Assembly: GCA_013176395.1 (NCBI GenBank)
Contig: JABMLP010000014.1
Span: 930,001-994,000, forward strand
Reading direction: 5' to 3'
Length of the DNA stretch: 64,000 nucleotides
DNA from: Venturia oleaginea
Lineage: Eukaryota; Ascomycota; Dothideomycetes; Venturiales; Venturiaceae
In this document: piece after piece, positions 42,272-53,142 of the stretch
How positions within the stretch are numbered: the first letter of the stretch is position 1
How the letters are laid out: each line of letters begins with the position of its first letter
Notes under the pieces: generated by a model
The model's database searches: none
What the model saw: the letters and a program-made list of their open reading frames with translations, nothing else
What the model was told of the DNA's origin: nothing
Program-made: the position numbers and the translations under genes

Positions 42272-42736
42272 GCCAGTAGTATTGGTGAAGAAAGGATGGT
42301 GAGCAGGAGGTGAAGAGAAGAGGTTGAGGCCGCGGGGTTCTTAACCGATTTGAGGCGTCCCGTTCTATTCTACTCAGCCAATGCGAGCAGGCCTGAATCG
42401 AAGCCACAGGAACGCGATCAGGCTCTGAGATGAAATACAAGCACCGAGATTCCGAGATCTAGCAGTTGTATCTCACTCGAGTGATCGTGACGTTGCTGTG
42501 AGCAAGTGTTCTCGAGGGGATGTCCTCAAGATTGGGTGCCGATACCTCAAAAGAAAGCCGTGTAAAATTTACGACGAGCATTGAGACGATGGCGATTACG
42601 TACCTCCTTTGAATGTATTGTGATGCATTCAAATCCGAGTCCCGAAAAAGTCCTGGGGAGTTGGACCCCTGCCACTCTTCAACGATTATTCAGGCATGAC
42701 AAGCTATCAAAAATATTCCCAAACATCATACACTAC
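42272..42736. other. Intergenic: HET promoter side and ESF1 3' flank
   Basis: No ORF of note. The left half is upstream of the HET gene, the right half is the 3' side of ESF1. Confidence 0.5.
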
Positions 42737-44869
42737 CTAAGCTTTCGCCTTTTTCTTCACCTTCTCCACCAACTTCTTCAAATCATCCCCACCATTACTC
42801 GCCATCTTCGCCTTCTTACTAGGCTTCCTCCCCCCATCATCTTCATCCCTAACAAGCGCCCTCTTCTTCCTCCCTTCCTCCATAATAGCAGTCATCCCCT
42901 CCGTCTTCTTGAATTTCGGATTCGAAGGATCAATCGCAAACTCATGACTCTCAAACAGTGCCGAAAAACGTGGATCCTGGGTATCAATTTTGAAAGCATC
43001 TCCTTCAGGTGCAGCCTCTGCCTCAACCTTACCCTTATTCTTTTTCTTGCCCTTGAGTTTCTTGGCTTTTTCATGTCGTTTGATTTCGCGCATGTCGAAG
43101 TGGCGGATCGAGTCATCCTCTCCAGCCATGAGTAACTCAAGTTCCTCACGTTTCGAGCCCTCAGCCGCTTCGTTGGCTTCCTTTTCGGCTCGAAGCCTCG
43201 CCTTCTCAGCTTTGCACGCTTTCTTTGATTCTTTGTCGGCATTAAGTGGGTCCGTGAAGAAGGGGTCATCGAATCCTACTTCTTCTTCCTGGACGGGCGG
43301 CGGGGGTGCTGCAGCTTCATCGTCCGATGCGCCAACGAGATCTGGGTCTCGGCCTTCGCGACGAGCTTTCATCCTCTCCTTTCTTCGTGCCTTACGTTCG
43401 CGCTCTTTTCTGACGTATCTCTCCATGGTAGTCTCCTCAATATCGCGGGGATCGTTCTCGAAGACCGATACCTTCTTTTTAGAGGCAGCATCTGTGGCGG
43501 AGGCGGCTGACAGACCGGGTGTAAACGAGACTTGCATATTTCCAACAGGACCTTTTGTTTTGCCAGCCGCAACTTTCTTGCTGGATTTGACAGCTTCGGT
43601 TGGTAGACCAAGTGCAGCACGTAGAAGATCGCGTTTGTCAGCTTTGGTAGACTTCGAGGTTACAGACATCATGTCCGAATTGGGGTCCTCATCTGCAATC
43701 TCCTCCTCTTCCGACTCTTCTGATTCCGAAGCAGAGCCAATATATGCTTGTAAATCATTCTCGTCAATCTCCTTTCGACTGAATGCTCGCTTCTGAACCT
43801 CCTTCCGCTGCTTGTCGTCAGCGTCCCACGTCAACTTGACATTCGAGTGTGTAAGAGCCTCTGTGACAAATTCGGTAGGTTTGTAATCGCGCGGAAACTC
43901 TTTGCAGACATCCCTCGGCGTCTCGTCGAAGGTGACCTCGTCCGGGACGAAACGTAGATCGAAGAAATTGGCTGAAGAAAGGTATTCTCTGCCATCCATA
44001 TCGTCGTACAGCTTCTTCGCAACCACATCCGAGGAGCAGTGTATGATCGCATAGTAATATTTCAGTCGATCCAACTGGTATGCGCGCAGCGCCGTCGAAT
44101 TGAGTTCATCCCCCTTGTCTTCCTTGAGTAAATCGTTCTTAACGCGCTCATCCTCCTCTTCTGAATCTTCATCAGAATCTTCTTCCGAATCCGACTCTTC
44201 TATCTTCTTACTATCCTGAAACAGCTCCTTCGGCGGCCCCTCCATCTCCTCCCTCTCCATCCTCTCCCGTCCAAATTCACTAGGATAAACCGTAACACTC
44301 AAAATCTTCCCCGTCGGCGGCGCAAACGAAGCTGCAACAGCCATAAGATCCACGGAGCGAATATTATCCCAATCCAAATTCACACATGCGATCCTCGAAG
44401 AAACCTCACCCATCGGTATCCCCTCGCCAGATTCCTCCTCTTCCTCAAACTTCGCATCTTCATCAAGCTCCACCATTTCCACCTCTTCATCAGATCCTTC
44501 CTCACTGCTCCCATCCCCACCCTCCACCCTCCTCAGCTCCTCCTGCACAATCTCATCATCATCCTCACTCTCCTCCTCCTCACTCCCAGACCCAACCTCA
44601 TATAATCTCCTCGTCTCCCTCTCCCCTGCATCCCTCTCCAACGGTCGTCCATACCGATCCACAGAAGCCTTCCGCGTGAACTCCTCATCCTTCACTATCC
44701 CCCCAAACCGTTTATCGAGTTTCGTATGTGTGCGTTTGCGCGAGGGGAGTTTAAAGCGAGGATCGGTTTGGAGCTTTAAGAAGCGCGGGTCGGTGATTTT
44801 GTACTCTTCGGGCTTGGTTTTGGAGGAAGAGGAAGTGCCTTTCGGCGCGCGCTGTTTAGGAAAGGGCAT
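42737..44869 (-). CDS. ESF1: Pre-rRNA-processing protein Esf1
   Basis: Single exon, 710 aa, ATG at 44869. Esf1 is a nucleolar factor of the small-subunit processome, needed for early cleavage of pre-rRNA towards 18S. Visible: N-terminal ITDPRFLKLQTDPRFKLPSR and KLDKRFGGIV; long acidic runs; the ESF1 RRM-like domain at about 150-340 (RIACVNLDWDNIRSVDLMA, LDRLKYYYAIIHCSS, FDETPRDVCKEFP); Lys/Glu-rich coiled segments; and the C-terminal NUC153 motif (DPRFSALFESHEFAIDPSNP). A KKAKMASN-type basic tail gives nuclear or nucleolar targeting. Length is usual for fungal Esf1. Conserved single-copy housekeeping gene. Confidence 0.93.
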   Translation of the reverse strand: MPFPKQRAPKGTSSSSKTKPEEYKITDPRFLKLQTDPRFKLPSRKRTHTKLDKRFGGIVKDEEFTRKASVDRYGRPLERDAGERETRRLYEVGSGSEEEESEDDDEIVQEELRRVEGGDGSSEEGSDEEVEMVELDEDAKFEEEEESGEGIPMGEVSSRIACVNLDWDNIRSVDLMAVAASFAPPTGKILSVTVYPSEFGRERMEREEMEGPPKELFQDSKKIEESDSEEDSDEDSEEEDERVKNDLLKEDKGDELNSTALRAYQLDRLKYYYAIIHCSSDVVAKKLYDDMDGREYLSSANFFDLRFVPDEVTFDETPRDVCKEFPRDYKPTEFVTEALTHSNVKLTWDADDKQRKEVQKRAFSRKEIDENDLQAYIGSASESEESEEEEIADEDPNSDMMSVTSKSTKADKRDLLRAALGLPTEAVKSSKKVAAGKTKGPVGNMQVSFTPGLSAASATDAASKKKVSVFENDPRDIEETTMERYVRKERERKARRKERMKARREGRDPDLVGASDDEAAAPPPPVQEEEVGFDDPFFTDPLNADKESKKACKAEKARLRAEKEANEAAEGSKREELELLMAGEDDSIRHFDMREIKRHEKAKKLKGKKKNKGKVEAEAAPEGDAFKIDTQDPRFSALFESHEFAIDPSNPKFKKTEGMTAIMEEGRKKRALVRDEDDGGRKPSKKAKMASNGGDDLKKLVEKVKKKAKA

Positions 44870-45236
44870 TGTGGTTTATGGGTAGGGGTTGTGGTTTTGC
44901 CGACGCAGGAAGTTCGAGTTTGAAACTTTTTTTTTCGGTGTTATCGAAATGTTTTACACACTTTGTCCGTGCGTGAATTTTTCTTTCTTAGGGGCTAAGT
45001 TAACTACTAGCGTATTTCTGATTATAAATCCCGTAGAATCTGGAATAGTTAGTACTCATTACTGGAGGTTAACACTAAATCTACAACCCCCCAATATCTA
45101 CCCTACACCCCCCTTCTAAACCAGGCGCTCTAGCTGGGGCTCCTAGCCTCTACGTCGTACCTTTTTCGCCCCAATTTAGAAAATCAAGATTTTATACTAT
45201 GATTTTTTGCCCAGACCTTCGGTTCCCGAGCCTTTT

Positions 45237-45280
45237 TGTCACGGTACGACCGCGGACAAGTCTCTCCCGCCGTTGGGGTG
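45237..45280 (-). repeat. LTR fragment related to the solo LTR at 6383
   Basis: TGTCACGGTACGACCGCGG... matches the complement of the right end of the 6383-6638 LTR for about 44 bp, then diverges. It lies in the 44870-45623 spacer between ESF1 and the glycosidase gene, which otherwise holds AT-rich sequence with no gene. Confidence 0.6.
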
Positions 45281-45623
45281 CAGTGTATATAGAATATTTC
45301 GAGATTCCCCAATATCGATAAGGGTTCGGCTTAAACTTGGAGGCCTCTGTAATCGGAAGCCTAAATTCTCGAACGTTTTTATCAGGAGACTTTTGCAATT
45401 GGTCTCTTCAATCGGTCACCATCCCTGTGCTTAGGAATTTCGAATTTATATCATGACGAGGAAACTTTCCACCTCTCGAAGGACAGAGATGCATATTTTG
45501 CAAAAGAATCCGGAATGTTTTTGCTACAAATGACTAAATTGATTGCTCCCCTACAACATCTCGGAGGATTCTCAATAATTTTTCCAGTTCGTAGCTACTG
45601 GCCTTTGCCGCCCGATTTGGTAC

Positions 45624-47648
45624 CTAAAATACTTTGAACTCTACAAGCCTAACCTTGACACCAGCCTTTGGACTGAACAACATTCGAACCTTCTGGCTAC
45701 TCTTCATCGTCCAACTCGCCGCCGTAATCCCATTCGCAACCGGGTCGGCGTAGACAGCCCCGGCAACTTCAGCCCACCCAGACGTTCCCATGGTCTGCAC
45801 GCGGTAACTCTTTGGCACGTCAAATCCCTGTGGTTGATCCGCAAAGAAAGCAATTTCAGCTCGCTCTACAGTAGTGACATTACCAAAGTCGATCTCGAAC
45901 CAAAAATCAGAACCACTGCCGGGTGGTGTGCTCCAACCGTTGGCAACATCAACCTCCGGGAAAAAGAAGATGCGACCATCGATGGAGCTTTGAATGTCCT
46001 TTGCACTGACGTTGGCCGTGGAGACTGAGCCTTTGGGGAAAGCGACTGTTGTTTGGAGCTGGATTGACTTTGCAATGGGGCGAAGTACAGTGGTTGGAGC
46101 GAGTCGAGAGATTGGAACTTTGAGGCGCTTCAAAGTAGGCGACGAGGCGACGACCTTGCCATCAATTTCGACTTGAAGCCCAACAGTACCATACTTTGAT
46201 CCATCGGCATCCCATTGTACAGCCACGTCATGTCCATGGTACCTGATTTTTTCGGCTCGAAAGTAAGTAACGATTGAACCATCGATAAGTGGATTGACTT
46301 CCAGGACATCTGCAGCACTCGGTCGAATGCCAACGAGACCAGTCACGATCAGATCGATGTAACCTGAGTGGAAATAATGCGGCGAACGTTTGAGACCAAC
46401 GATTGGGGCGCCAGAATCGGGATAGTAGTCTTCTTCAAGGTCCAGAATCCCCCCACGACTGGGGTTGTAGTGCAGCTTCGCGTATTGCTGCAAAAGTTTG
46501 GTGTATGCTGTATTGCCGATGACTGCAGACGCGGAGCCTTGAGGATAATGATCGAGGAAATTCGCAAGCCCCGTGAGAACCTGTGTGATCTGAAATGGCC
46601 ATACCGGACCGTTCCACTGGCATTCCGGATTCGTCCCCTCATAGCGATACTGACGCATGTAATATTGATAGCTTGGCTCGACTGTTCGGAGCCCACGAGG
46701 TCCTGCTAGTTGGGATGTATCGAGAATGTGCTTCCAGGCTTGAGCGAAGTTCACACTGTCATCGGGAAGGTCGTGTGTCCATGGAACAAAACCCACCAGC
46801 TCTCGACCTCGAATGAAATCCCAATATTGTACGAAAGTATTGTTGACCTGAAATCGATCGATGAAGTGTTCGAAAGTCGAGTTCCAAAGCTTGTCCTGAA
46901 CAATCGATTTGATCGACGAAGCCTTTTGGCTGTAGCTGTTTACCACATCTTGGTTGTTACCTTGAAGGCTAGCAAGATCGGCGATGGCCTTCGCATTGGC
47001 GTACTGGTAGCTATTGATGCTTGGTCGGAAAGCGTTTCCACCGGTGAATCCATCGGCCCCATTAGTAGTATCAATGCTTGATATGGTGTACTCGGTTGCA
47101 TCTCGCAATGGTTCCACCCAGTAGAGGCCCTTTGAGGCATCGAACGAGTCGTTCCAAGCCTCATAAACGCTTTTCATCGCATCGAGTTTAGCTATAGCAT
47201 CAGCAGCAACCCCATCAACAAGATAGCCTTGCCAGACGGCAGCTGCCATACTTTCACTGAATTGACGAGTCTTGCTGTCTGGGCTGTAAATGAAATTGGC
47301 ATAGTCTTCTTTGAAGCGTCGATCACGGCACCAGCGGCCTTCTTGGATGTGGAATCCGGTCGCGTCGTTCAAGGACGCCCAGGGATTAGTCTGCCAGCTA
47401 ACATCGTTGAGAAATTCTGTAGATATGAATCCGTAGGCGCCTAGGTCCCGCTGATGAGCGCGGAATATCATCCATCGATAGTAATAGACATTTGTGAGGT
47501 CTACATGGTTTGATTCGAAGAAGGGAATTCGGTCCTGGTACCAAGGAGCATCGTTGCCGAAGTGTTCTTTTGCGAGTGAATTGATGTCAAGAGCTACCGA
47601 TGAAATGGCGAAGAAAATGAAGCATGCCAACAAGATGATCTGATGCAT
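45624..47648 (-). CDS. Secreted MGH1-like glycoside hydrolase
   Basis: Single exon, 674 aa. Signal peptide at 1-19 (LLACFIFFAISSVALD), so secreted. Residues about 25-470 read as an (alpha/alpha)6 six-hairpin glycosidase of the mannosylglycerate hydrolase MGH1-like group near GH63: YYRWMIFRAHQRDL, FLNDVSWQ, GFTGGNAFRPSINSYQYANA, WDFIRGRELVGFVPW, ECQWNGPVWPFQITQVL. About 560-674 is a C-terminal beta-rich module (FWFEIDFGNVTTVERAEIAF) like the F5/8-type sugar-binding domains. Several N-glycosylation sequons. Substrate cannot be told from sequence. Upstream neighbour 47649-47880 is the likely promoter. Confidence 0.8.
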   Translation of the reverse strand: MHQIILLACFIFFAISSVALDINSLAKEHFGNDAPWYQDRIPFFESNHVDLTNVYYYRWMIFRAHQRDLGAYGFISTEFLNDVSWQTNPWASLNDATGFHIQEGRWCRDRRFKEDYANFIYSPDSKTRQFSESMAAAVWQGYLVDGVAADAIAKLDAMKSVYEAWNDSFDASKGLYWVEPLRDATEYTISSIDTTNGADGFTGGNAFRPSINSYQYANAKAIADLASLQGNNQDVVNSYSQKASSIKSIVQDKLWNSTFEHFIDRFQVNNTFVQYWDFIRGRELVGFVPWTHDLPDDSVNFAQAWKHILDTSQLAGPRGLRTVEPSYQYYMRQYRYEGTNPECQWNGPVWPFQITQVLTGLANFLDHYPQGSASAVIGNTAYTKLLQQYAKLHYNPSRGGILDLEEDYYPDSGAPIVGLKRSPHYFHSGYIDLIVTGLVGIRPSAADVLEVNPLIDGSIVTYFRAEKIRYHGHDVAVQWDADGSKYGTVGLQVEIDGKVVASSPTLKRLKVPISRLAPTTVLRPIAKSIQLQTTVAFPKGSVSTANVSAKDIQSSIDGRIFFFPEVDVANGWSTPPGSGSDFWFEIDFGNVTTVERAEIAFFADQPQGFDVPKSYRVQTMGTSGWAEVAGAVYADPVANGITAASWTMKSSQKVRMLFSPKAGVKVRLVEFKVF

Positions 47649-47747
47649 GCTGAGTGTCTTGAAGGCAAACGAGGCAGTCTATTGACCAACACATTCCTTT
47701 TATGAAGAAGAAGTCTCTTAACAAGCCTCATCACTACCATCTCCTCA

Positions 47748-47774
47748 AGGCCAAGGCCAAGGCCAAGGCAAGTT
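47748..47774. repeat. GGCCAA hexanucleotide repeat
   Basis: Four and a half units of GGCCAA upstream of the glycosidase gene. Confidence 0.8.
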
Positions 47775-47879
47775 ATGGGAAGCTTCATTTTTCGCGATAT
47801 TGAAAGGCGAGATTGAAGTGGCCCGGATAAATTACCCCGCAAAGTCATCTCTTTTCGCTACCACCATTTCGGAAGTCAG

Positions 47880-49434
47880 AAGCTATAAAAGGGGTTGCGG
47901 CAGAGGATATTTATAGGAAGTGAGAGGAATTACACATTATCTAGCCCGGGATTTTATGATCATCGCAATCGCAGTCAATTCATCCAGACGATCAGAGAAG
48001 CTTACTTCTATCTTCCAGATGATGACCCCTCGTCTCGACCTCGGGAGGCTCAACTCTTCGCACCGACATCTCTTACCCATGCAACCCCACCACCAAAGCT
48101 CACACGATGACTATGCCGAAGCGTCGTACATGCATAACTCATGCCCTATCATATCCCTCGCACGTACGCAACGCCTACCAGGCACAAACCGCAACGAAGC
48201 ATAGGGATCCGCACTTCCCCGCGTTTTTATGATGACACTAACAACAAGGGCTCAACCAATTCTCTTGTACGTGGTGGGTGGCGTTGGGAATCCTTTTTCT
48301 TGCTGGAGAAACATCTCTTAGAATTCTAATCTTCTTCTTTCTATCCTATCAATCTTCAACTACGTCTTAACCTCAAAGATTAGCAATATCTCGAGCTCAC
48401 GCGAGCAGTTTCGATAGCACACATGGCTTTCCAGAGTTTCCTCACGTTCGTTCTCACCTCTCCTTCTTCCTCTCCCGACACAATGCCCGTCCTCGGCTTT
48501 CTCCCCCCTCACCGCCTAGCCTGCCTCCTCAAGCATCCCATTCGTCTCCTCAAGAATCCCATTCGCCTCCTCAAGAATCCCATTCGGCTCCCAAGCTCCT
48601 CTTACAGCCAGCAGTAGCCTTCTACCAGTTCACTCTTCACACTTTGTCAACCCTTTCAAACTGAACAAGCTTCACACTAATCAATCTACTGAAACAGCCG
48701 CCGCAACCTCATCCTCTTCTCAGGCGTGTCCCTAGCCTCCCTCTTCCTCGTCCGCCAATCACGAATCCAATCACAAAGACAAACGGAAGGTTTCCACGTC
48801 CAGACGCATAGAAGTGGTGGTGGTATTTGATATAAAGCGAAGAGGACAACAATCCGGCAGGAATTTTCGAGGATGGGCAACAGGAAGAAGTGAAAGAGCA
48901 CGACTACGAGGCGGCATGCGGGGAGACAAGGGCTAGTGATCTGGGAGGGGGTGCGCCAATGCTCTCTTTCTTCCATCCTACGTGTCCATCACGGGGATGA
49001 AGAAATCCAGGCAACAACAAAGTCTCAACCAAGTATTTCCCCCTCCCGCAATCATACCAACGCCACATTGAATCTCTCTCGTACCTATCCATGATCCGAG
49101 TTTGTCCAACATTTGAAAGACACCATGCATCGACATATTTCCTTACCACACCTGAATAAATGCTCAAGAAGAATACTCTGCTTCCGGTGAGGGAGACACC
49201 AATCAAGCCGAGACAATTTCAAGGTCCGAAAGTCCCGTTACAGTTGACTTGCGGAACAGGCTTGAGAAAAGGAACCGATCTACTCACATCACGCGGGAGA
49301 GAAAAAAATACATAAATACAGATAGCTGGACATGAAAGCCATGTCCCATCCTACCCCTCCCCAATTATACACTCCCGATCTTGTTTTCCTCCTCCCACTC
49401 CCAAAAAGAGACCGGGGTTCTTTCCAGCCACCGT
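47880..49434. other. Intergenic stretch without a convincing gene
   Basis: Plus-strand TATA box TATAAAA at 47884-47890 is followed only by short ORFs (47895-48110; 48423-48617). The second holds a 21-bp tandem repeat (about 48525-48590, encoding IRLLKNP units). Minus-strand ORFs at 48686-48976 and 48904-49206 overlap in different phases and are not recognised. Part may be untranslated RNA or small genes I cannot confirm. Confidence 0.35.
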
Positions 49435-51606
49435 CTAAAAATTCATCAAATCTGCCTCAATGTTAGCATTCATATCGTCAACCCTCTCAATGCCAGACAA
49501 CTCACCTCGTCCAAACAAGGCCCTCTTAGTCCAATCCATAGCCAGCAATATCCTCGTCCTCAGACTCACACTCTGCGCAAAGTAAACACTCCTCCAGAGA
49601 TAGACAGCCATCAACCCGCCCGAGAAACTAAGCCCATTGATGTCGAAAATCGCCGCGTTTCCAATATACGCCAACGAACCAAGATGCTTGTACTCGAACG
49701 CTTTGTAAACTGCCTCATCAAGATCACCATAGTCCATCTCGTTTATTTGCATACCTGGAGCAGCCTGGGCCATCTTATTGAACTTCCTCGCAAGATACTG
49801 ACCTTGTTGGTGGGCGCGTTGTGCGGTTGCCGGGAGCGAGGTGATCTTGTTGTCGATTTCTGTTAGTAACTCGTGCAATTCGCCAAAGTCGAGGGAGCCA
49901 GAGTTGTCCTTATCGTAAGCAGCGAATAATTTGTCCAACCTCCTCAAGTGATCCGAGGCCTGAGGAAATCTTTGCTTGACACGTTTGGCGACAGCTCTCC
50001 AGTCGGCATAGCTAATCTGCATATCCTCGGGGTTCTTGCCTTTCTCCCACGCAAGAGTGCGGAGGAACGTGACGATGTGATCAGAGACATTGTTTTGGAC
50101 GGTGGAACAGTCTCCAATGGCATAAACATCTCCCAGAGGCGTTCCCGTCAGGCGAAGATGCGAATCCGTTTCCAGAGCGTGCTTGTTGTTTTGGCCTTCA
50201 AGTTTGGCGGCTAGCTTTTGACAGAACTCCGTTTGCGAGACACCAGTCGACCAGAGACAGAAAGCCATGGGGATCTCTTTGGTAACAAGCTTGGCATTTT
50301 CGTCCTTTTGGGTGAATAAAATCTTATCGTGCTGGACTTCTTGTACCCGGGAGTTCGTCTGGACATCTACGGAGTCGTGGGCAAATCGAGCTTCAGCGAA
50401 TCTGGATAAAGCTTCGTCATAAGTGTTCAAGATATGGCCTCGACTTTGGATCAAATGGACGGAGATTTCGCATCGCAAAACCTTGGGGAAGTATTGTACG
50501 AGATCTTCATTCAGCATATCGTAAAGTTCGGCGGCAAATTCGACACCAGTTGGTCCACCTCCACAAACAACGAAGGAAAGAAGGCGCTTTCGATCTTCGT
50601 CGCTCGTTGTTGGTAGGTTAGCGGTTTCCAGATTGCGAATAACAGTATTCCTGATCAAGCGGGCATCGGTGATATCTTTGAGGAAATGGCAATTCTCGAG
50701 TCCTTTGACACCATGGGGGTTGGTGACGGAGCCTGGCGAGTATTAGAGTAGTCACATAACCTGATCTCGTGCGCATCCATGCTTACCAACTCCAATGATG
50801 AGCTTATCATATGGCAAGTAGAAAGATTGCTTTTCTCCATTGGGTCCGGCAGCTGAACATTCGACGAGTTTTTCCGAGAAATCAACATCTTCTGCCATAG
50901 CCTTAACAAAATGACCCTTGATACGAGTGAGAATCCGTCGCACAGGTTCAACCAGCGACCGCAGTTCCAGTGTTCCAACAGTTGCAGACGGTAGCATAGG
51001 TGTGAACAGGAAGTGATTCGAGGGTGAGACAACGGTGACATGATATTCATCTGGGTTCAAAGTCTTGAGGATAGCCACGCTGCCCCATCCTGTTCCCAGT
51101 ATAACCAGCTTTGGCTTGTGTTTGACTCCTCTGGTCCTCTCACAATCGTCATCGTCAATAAGATGTTCGGCGATAGGCAGGTTTTTGGGACCACCTCTTC
51201 TTGGGTTCAGGGCAATTTCGGAAACGTTGAGGTCTTCGACTGAAGGATCGGTCTTGTAAGTGGAAGCATCGTAGATGAAGAAGAGCACTACCGCACTGCC
51301 TAGAATCACGACGCCGAGTCCGACGAATGTGAAGGATCGGTATGCAAATCTAGCAAGTCTCGAGTTGTACCGTGGTAGCTCCTTTGTGGATATTGGGCGT
51401 CTCCATTGCAGAGGAAGAAGAGGTACGCGTTTCGAGGAGGTCTTGGTAGAGATGGGAGGTGGTTTGGCCGGATTCTCCTGACGACACTTGTGACTGGCAC
51501 TGAAGAGTCGCGGTCGGATAGATGTCCTAAGTCCAGGTAGGCATTGCCTTTGTATTCTTGGGAGTAGGGTATCTAATCGCAGCGGTCGGGGAGGGCGGAA
51601 GGGCAT
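49435..51606 (-). CDS. nde1: External alternative NADH dehydrogenase with EF-hand (NDE1 type), 3 exons
   Basis: Type II, non-proton-pumping NADH:ubiquinone oxidoreductase of the outer face of the inner mitochondrial membrane. Exons 50787-51606, 49506-50732 and 49435-49451; both introns are 54 nt. The last intron (GTGAGT, branch CTAAC, GGCAG) leaves a 17-nt final exon and gives the family-like ending FGRDLMNF; reading through it would add unlike residues. 687 aa. Basic presequence, one membrane helix (VGLGVVILGSAVVLFFIY), FAD Rossmann fold (KLVILGTGWGSVAIL), NADH fold (VVCGGGPTGVEFAAEL), then an EF-hand (YDKDNSGSLDFGELHELL) at about 545-575, so activity is probably calcium-dependent. Divergent from PAN6 with a 432-bp shared promoter. 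Confidence 0.92.
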
Positions 51607-52038
51607 TTCTGTGGATACGCGCCCTTATCGCGTGCAGAGGGAGCAATGTGTAGCACTTGGTGTAGGGTGGATCTATTGATCAAAGGATATGGGAAAGTCA
51701 CAGTCTTCAATTGAGCAACGAGGGTGGATAGTGGAAATCCAGCTGCAGCTGAGTGACGTACAAAGGCAAGAGCTGTTGGTAACGCTTCACTAAGCAATTG
51801 AAGGGCGGCTATCACGGCCACGGCAGAGGATACTGAAGTGGGTTATGATATCCAAGGAGCCCGTTGTACAGGAATACACGAGTGGTTTACAGATAATCCA
51901 ATGCTACATATACATATCTATGTTGTTGTTGTTGTTGCCAATTCTCAATGTTGATCTGATCGCCCAAGCGTTCCTACAGCTTCAGCGCACTTTTGACAAG
52001 GCAGTCATGGCAATCCAATATCTGATAACCCAATCACC
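51607..52038. promoter_or_regulatory. Shared promoter region between nde1 and PAN6
   Basis: Divergent 432-bp spacer. It has a (GTT)5 run near 51931-51945. The CATATACATATC stretch at 51905-51917 is the only TATA-like site for the rightward gene. Confidence 0.4.
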
Positions 52039-53142
52039 ATGATCCTCCGCGTACCATCTCGAATAGCTCCACCACGGCTCAGTCGGTCCCTCTTTGGAGC
52101 CATTTCACGCCTTTCCACCCACTCATCGAGCTACAAAGTCTTCCGCCATGTTCCTCAGCTTCGTGACTACCGCCGCGAGCTCCTCTTCGCGAATCGCACC
52201 GTCGGCCTCGTCCCCACCATGGGCGCGCTTCACCATGGCCACCTCTCTCTTGTCCGACAAGCTGCAGCTGAGAATTCCGACGTCTTTGTTTCAATATACG
52301 TGAATCCGACACAGTTCGGCGTCCATGAAGACCTTGCAACATACCCAAAGACATGGGATGCGGACATCAACATGTTGGAAGAGCTGGATCAAGAGCTTGC
52401 GGGCACCCAAGGGAGCGGGAGACTGAGCTGCGTGTTTGCGCCTACCACCAAAACGATGTACCCAATCCTTCCACCAACAAGTGAGATACATGGAACGGGA
52501 AGCTTCGTCACCATCACACCCATCGCCGAAATTCTGGAAGGCACATCGAGACCTGTCTTTTTCCGCGGTGTAGCAACAGTCTGCATGAAGCTCTTCAACA
52601 TCGTTCAACCCGAGACTGTCTACTTTGGACAAAAGGACATACAACAAACGATCGTCATAAAACGAATGGTCAAGGACTTTCACCTGAACACGAGCGTGCG
52701 CATTGGACCCACGAAAAGAGAAGATGACGGTTTAGCTATGAGCTCCAGGAATGTATATCTCGGCAAACGAGGCGCAAGGCGGCGAGAATCTGCAATTGTG
52801 CTATCCAAAGCTCTGCAAGTGGCAGAGAGGCAATACAAAAATGGCAAGAGATCAAGAGGAGACATCCTCTGGGTGGCTAACGACATCGTCGACCAGGAAA
52901 TCAGAAAACAGGAAGAATTGTCACCAGAGAAAAGAGCCAGGGTTGAGGTGGATTACATCTCCCTAGCCGATCCCGACAGCCTGGAAGAAATCGAGGAAGT
53001 GGATGAAAGCAAGGGAGCAATTCTCAGCGGGGCAATCAAGATGCTGCCCGTGGAAGCGCCGCAAGAAGGCGAAGATTGTGGTTTGGGAGGGGGCCAAGGA
53101 GTGGTGAGACTGATCGACAATATCGTATTGGGTCCAATCTAA
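52039..53142 (+). CDS. PAN6: Pantoate-beta-alanine ligase (pantothenate synthetase)
   Basis: Makes pantothenate (vitamin B5) from pantoate, beta-alanine and ATP, on the path to coenzyme A. Single exon, 367 aa from ATG 52039. Residues 1-32 are basic and Ser/Arg-rich (MILRVPSRIAPPRLSRSLF), a plausible mitochondrial presequence. The catalytic domain has the nucleotidyl-transferase signature VPTMGALHHGHLSLV (HxGH), YVNPTQFGVHEDL, VYFGQKDIQQ (ATP-binding Lys region) and MSSRNVYL (KMSKS-like position). The C-terminal domain (RVEVDYISLADPDSLEEI) is present. Two insertions relative to bacterial PanC (around 85-105 and 330-350) are usual in fungi. Confidence 0.94.
   Translation: MILRVPSRIAPPRLSRSLFGAISRLSTHSSSYKVFRHVPQLRDYRRELLFANRTVGLVPTMGALHHGHLSLVRQAAAENSDVFVSIYVNPTQFGVHEDLATYPKTWDADINMLEELDQELAGTQGSGRLSCVFAPTTKTMYPILPPTSEIHGTGSFVTITPIAEILEGTSRPVFFRGVATVCMKLFNIVQPETVYFGQKDIQQTIVIKRMVKDFHLNTSVRIGPTKREDDGLAMSSRNVYLGKRGARRRESAIVLSKALQVAERQYKNGKRSRGDILWVANDIVDQEIRKQEELSPEKRARVEVDYISLADPDSLEEIEEVDESKGAILSGAIKMLPVEAPQEGEDCGLGGGQGVVRLIDNIVLGPI

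Noticed and set aside
43000..44700. Plus-strand ORFs of up to 268 codons opposite ESF1
   Set aside because: Ser/Pro-rich mirror images of the acidic and Lys-rich runs of ESF1; no independent signals.
48686..49206. Overlapping minus-strand ORFs
   Set aside because: Different phases, Cys/Trp-rich without pattern, no known likeness; cannot be supported as a gene.
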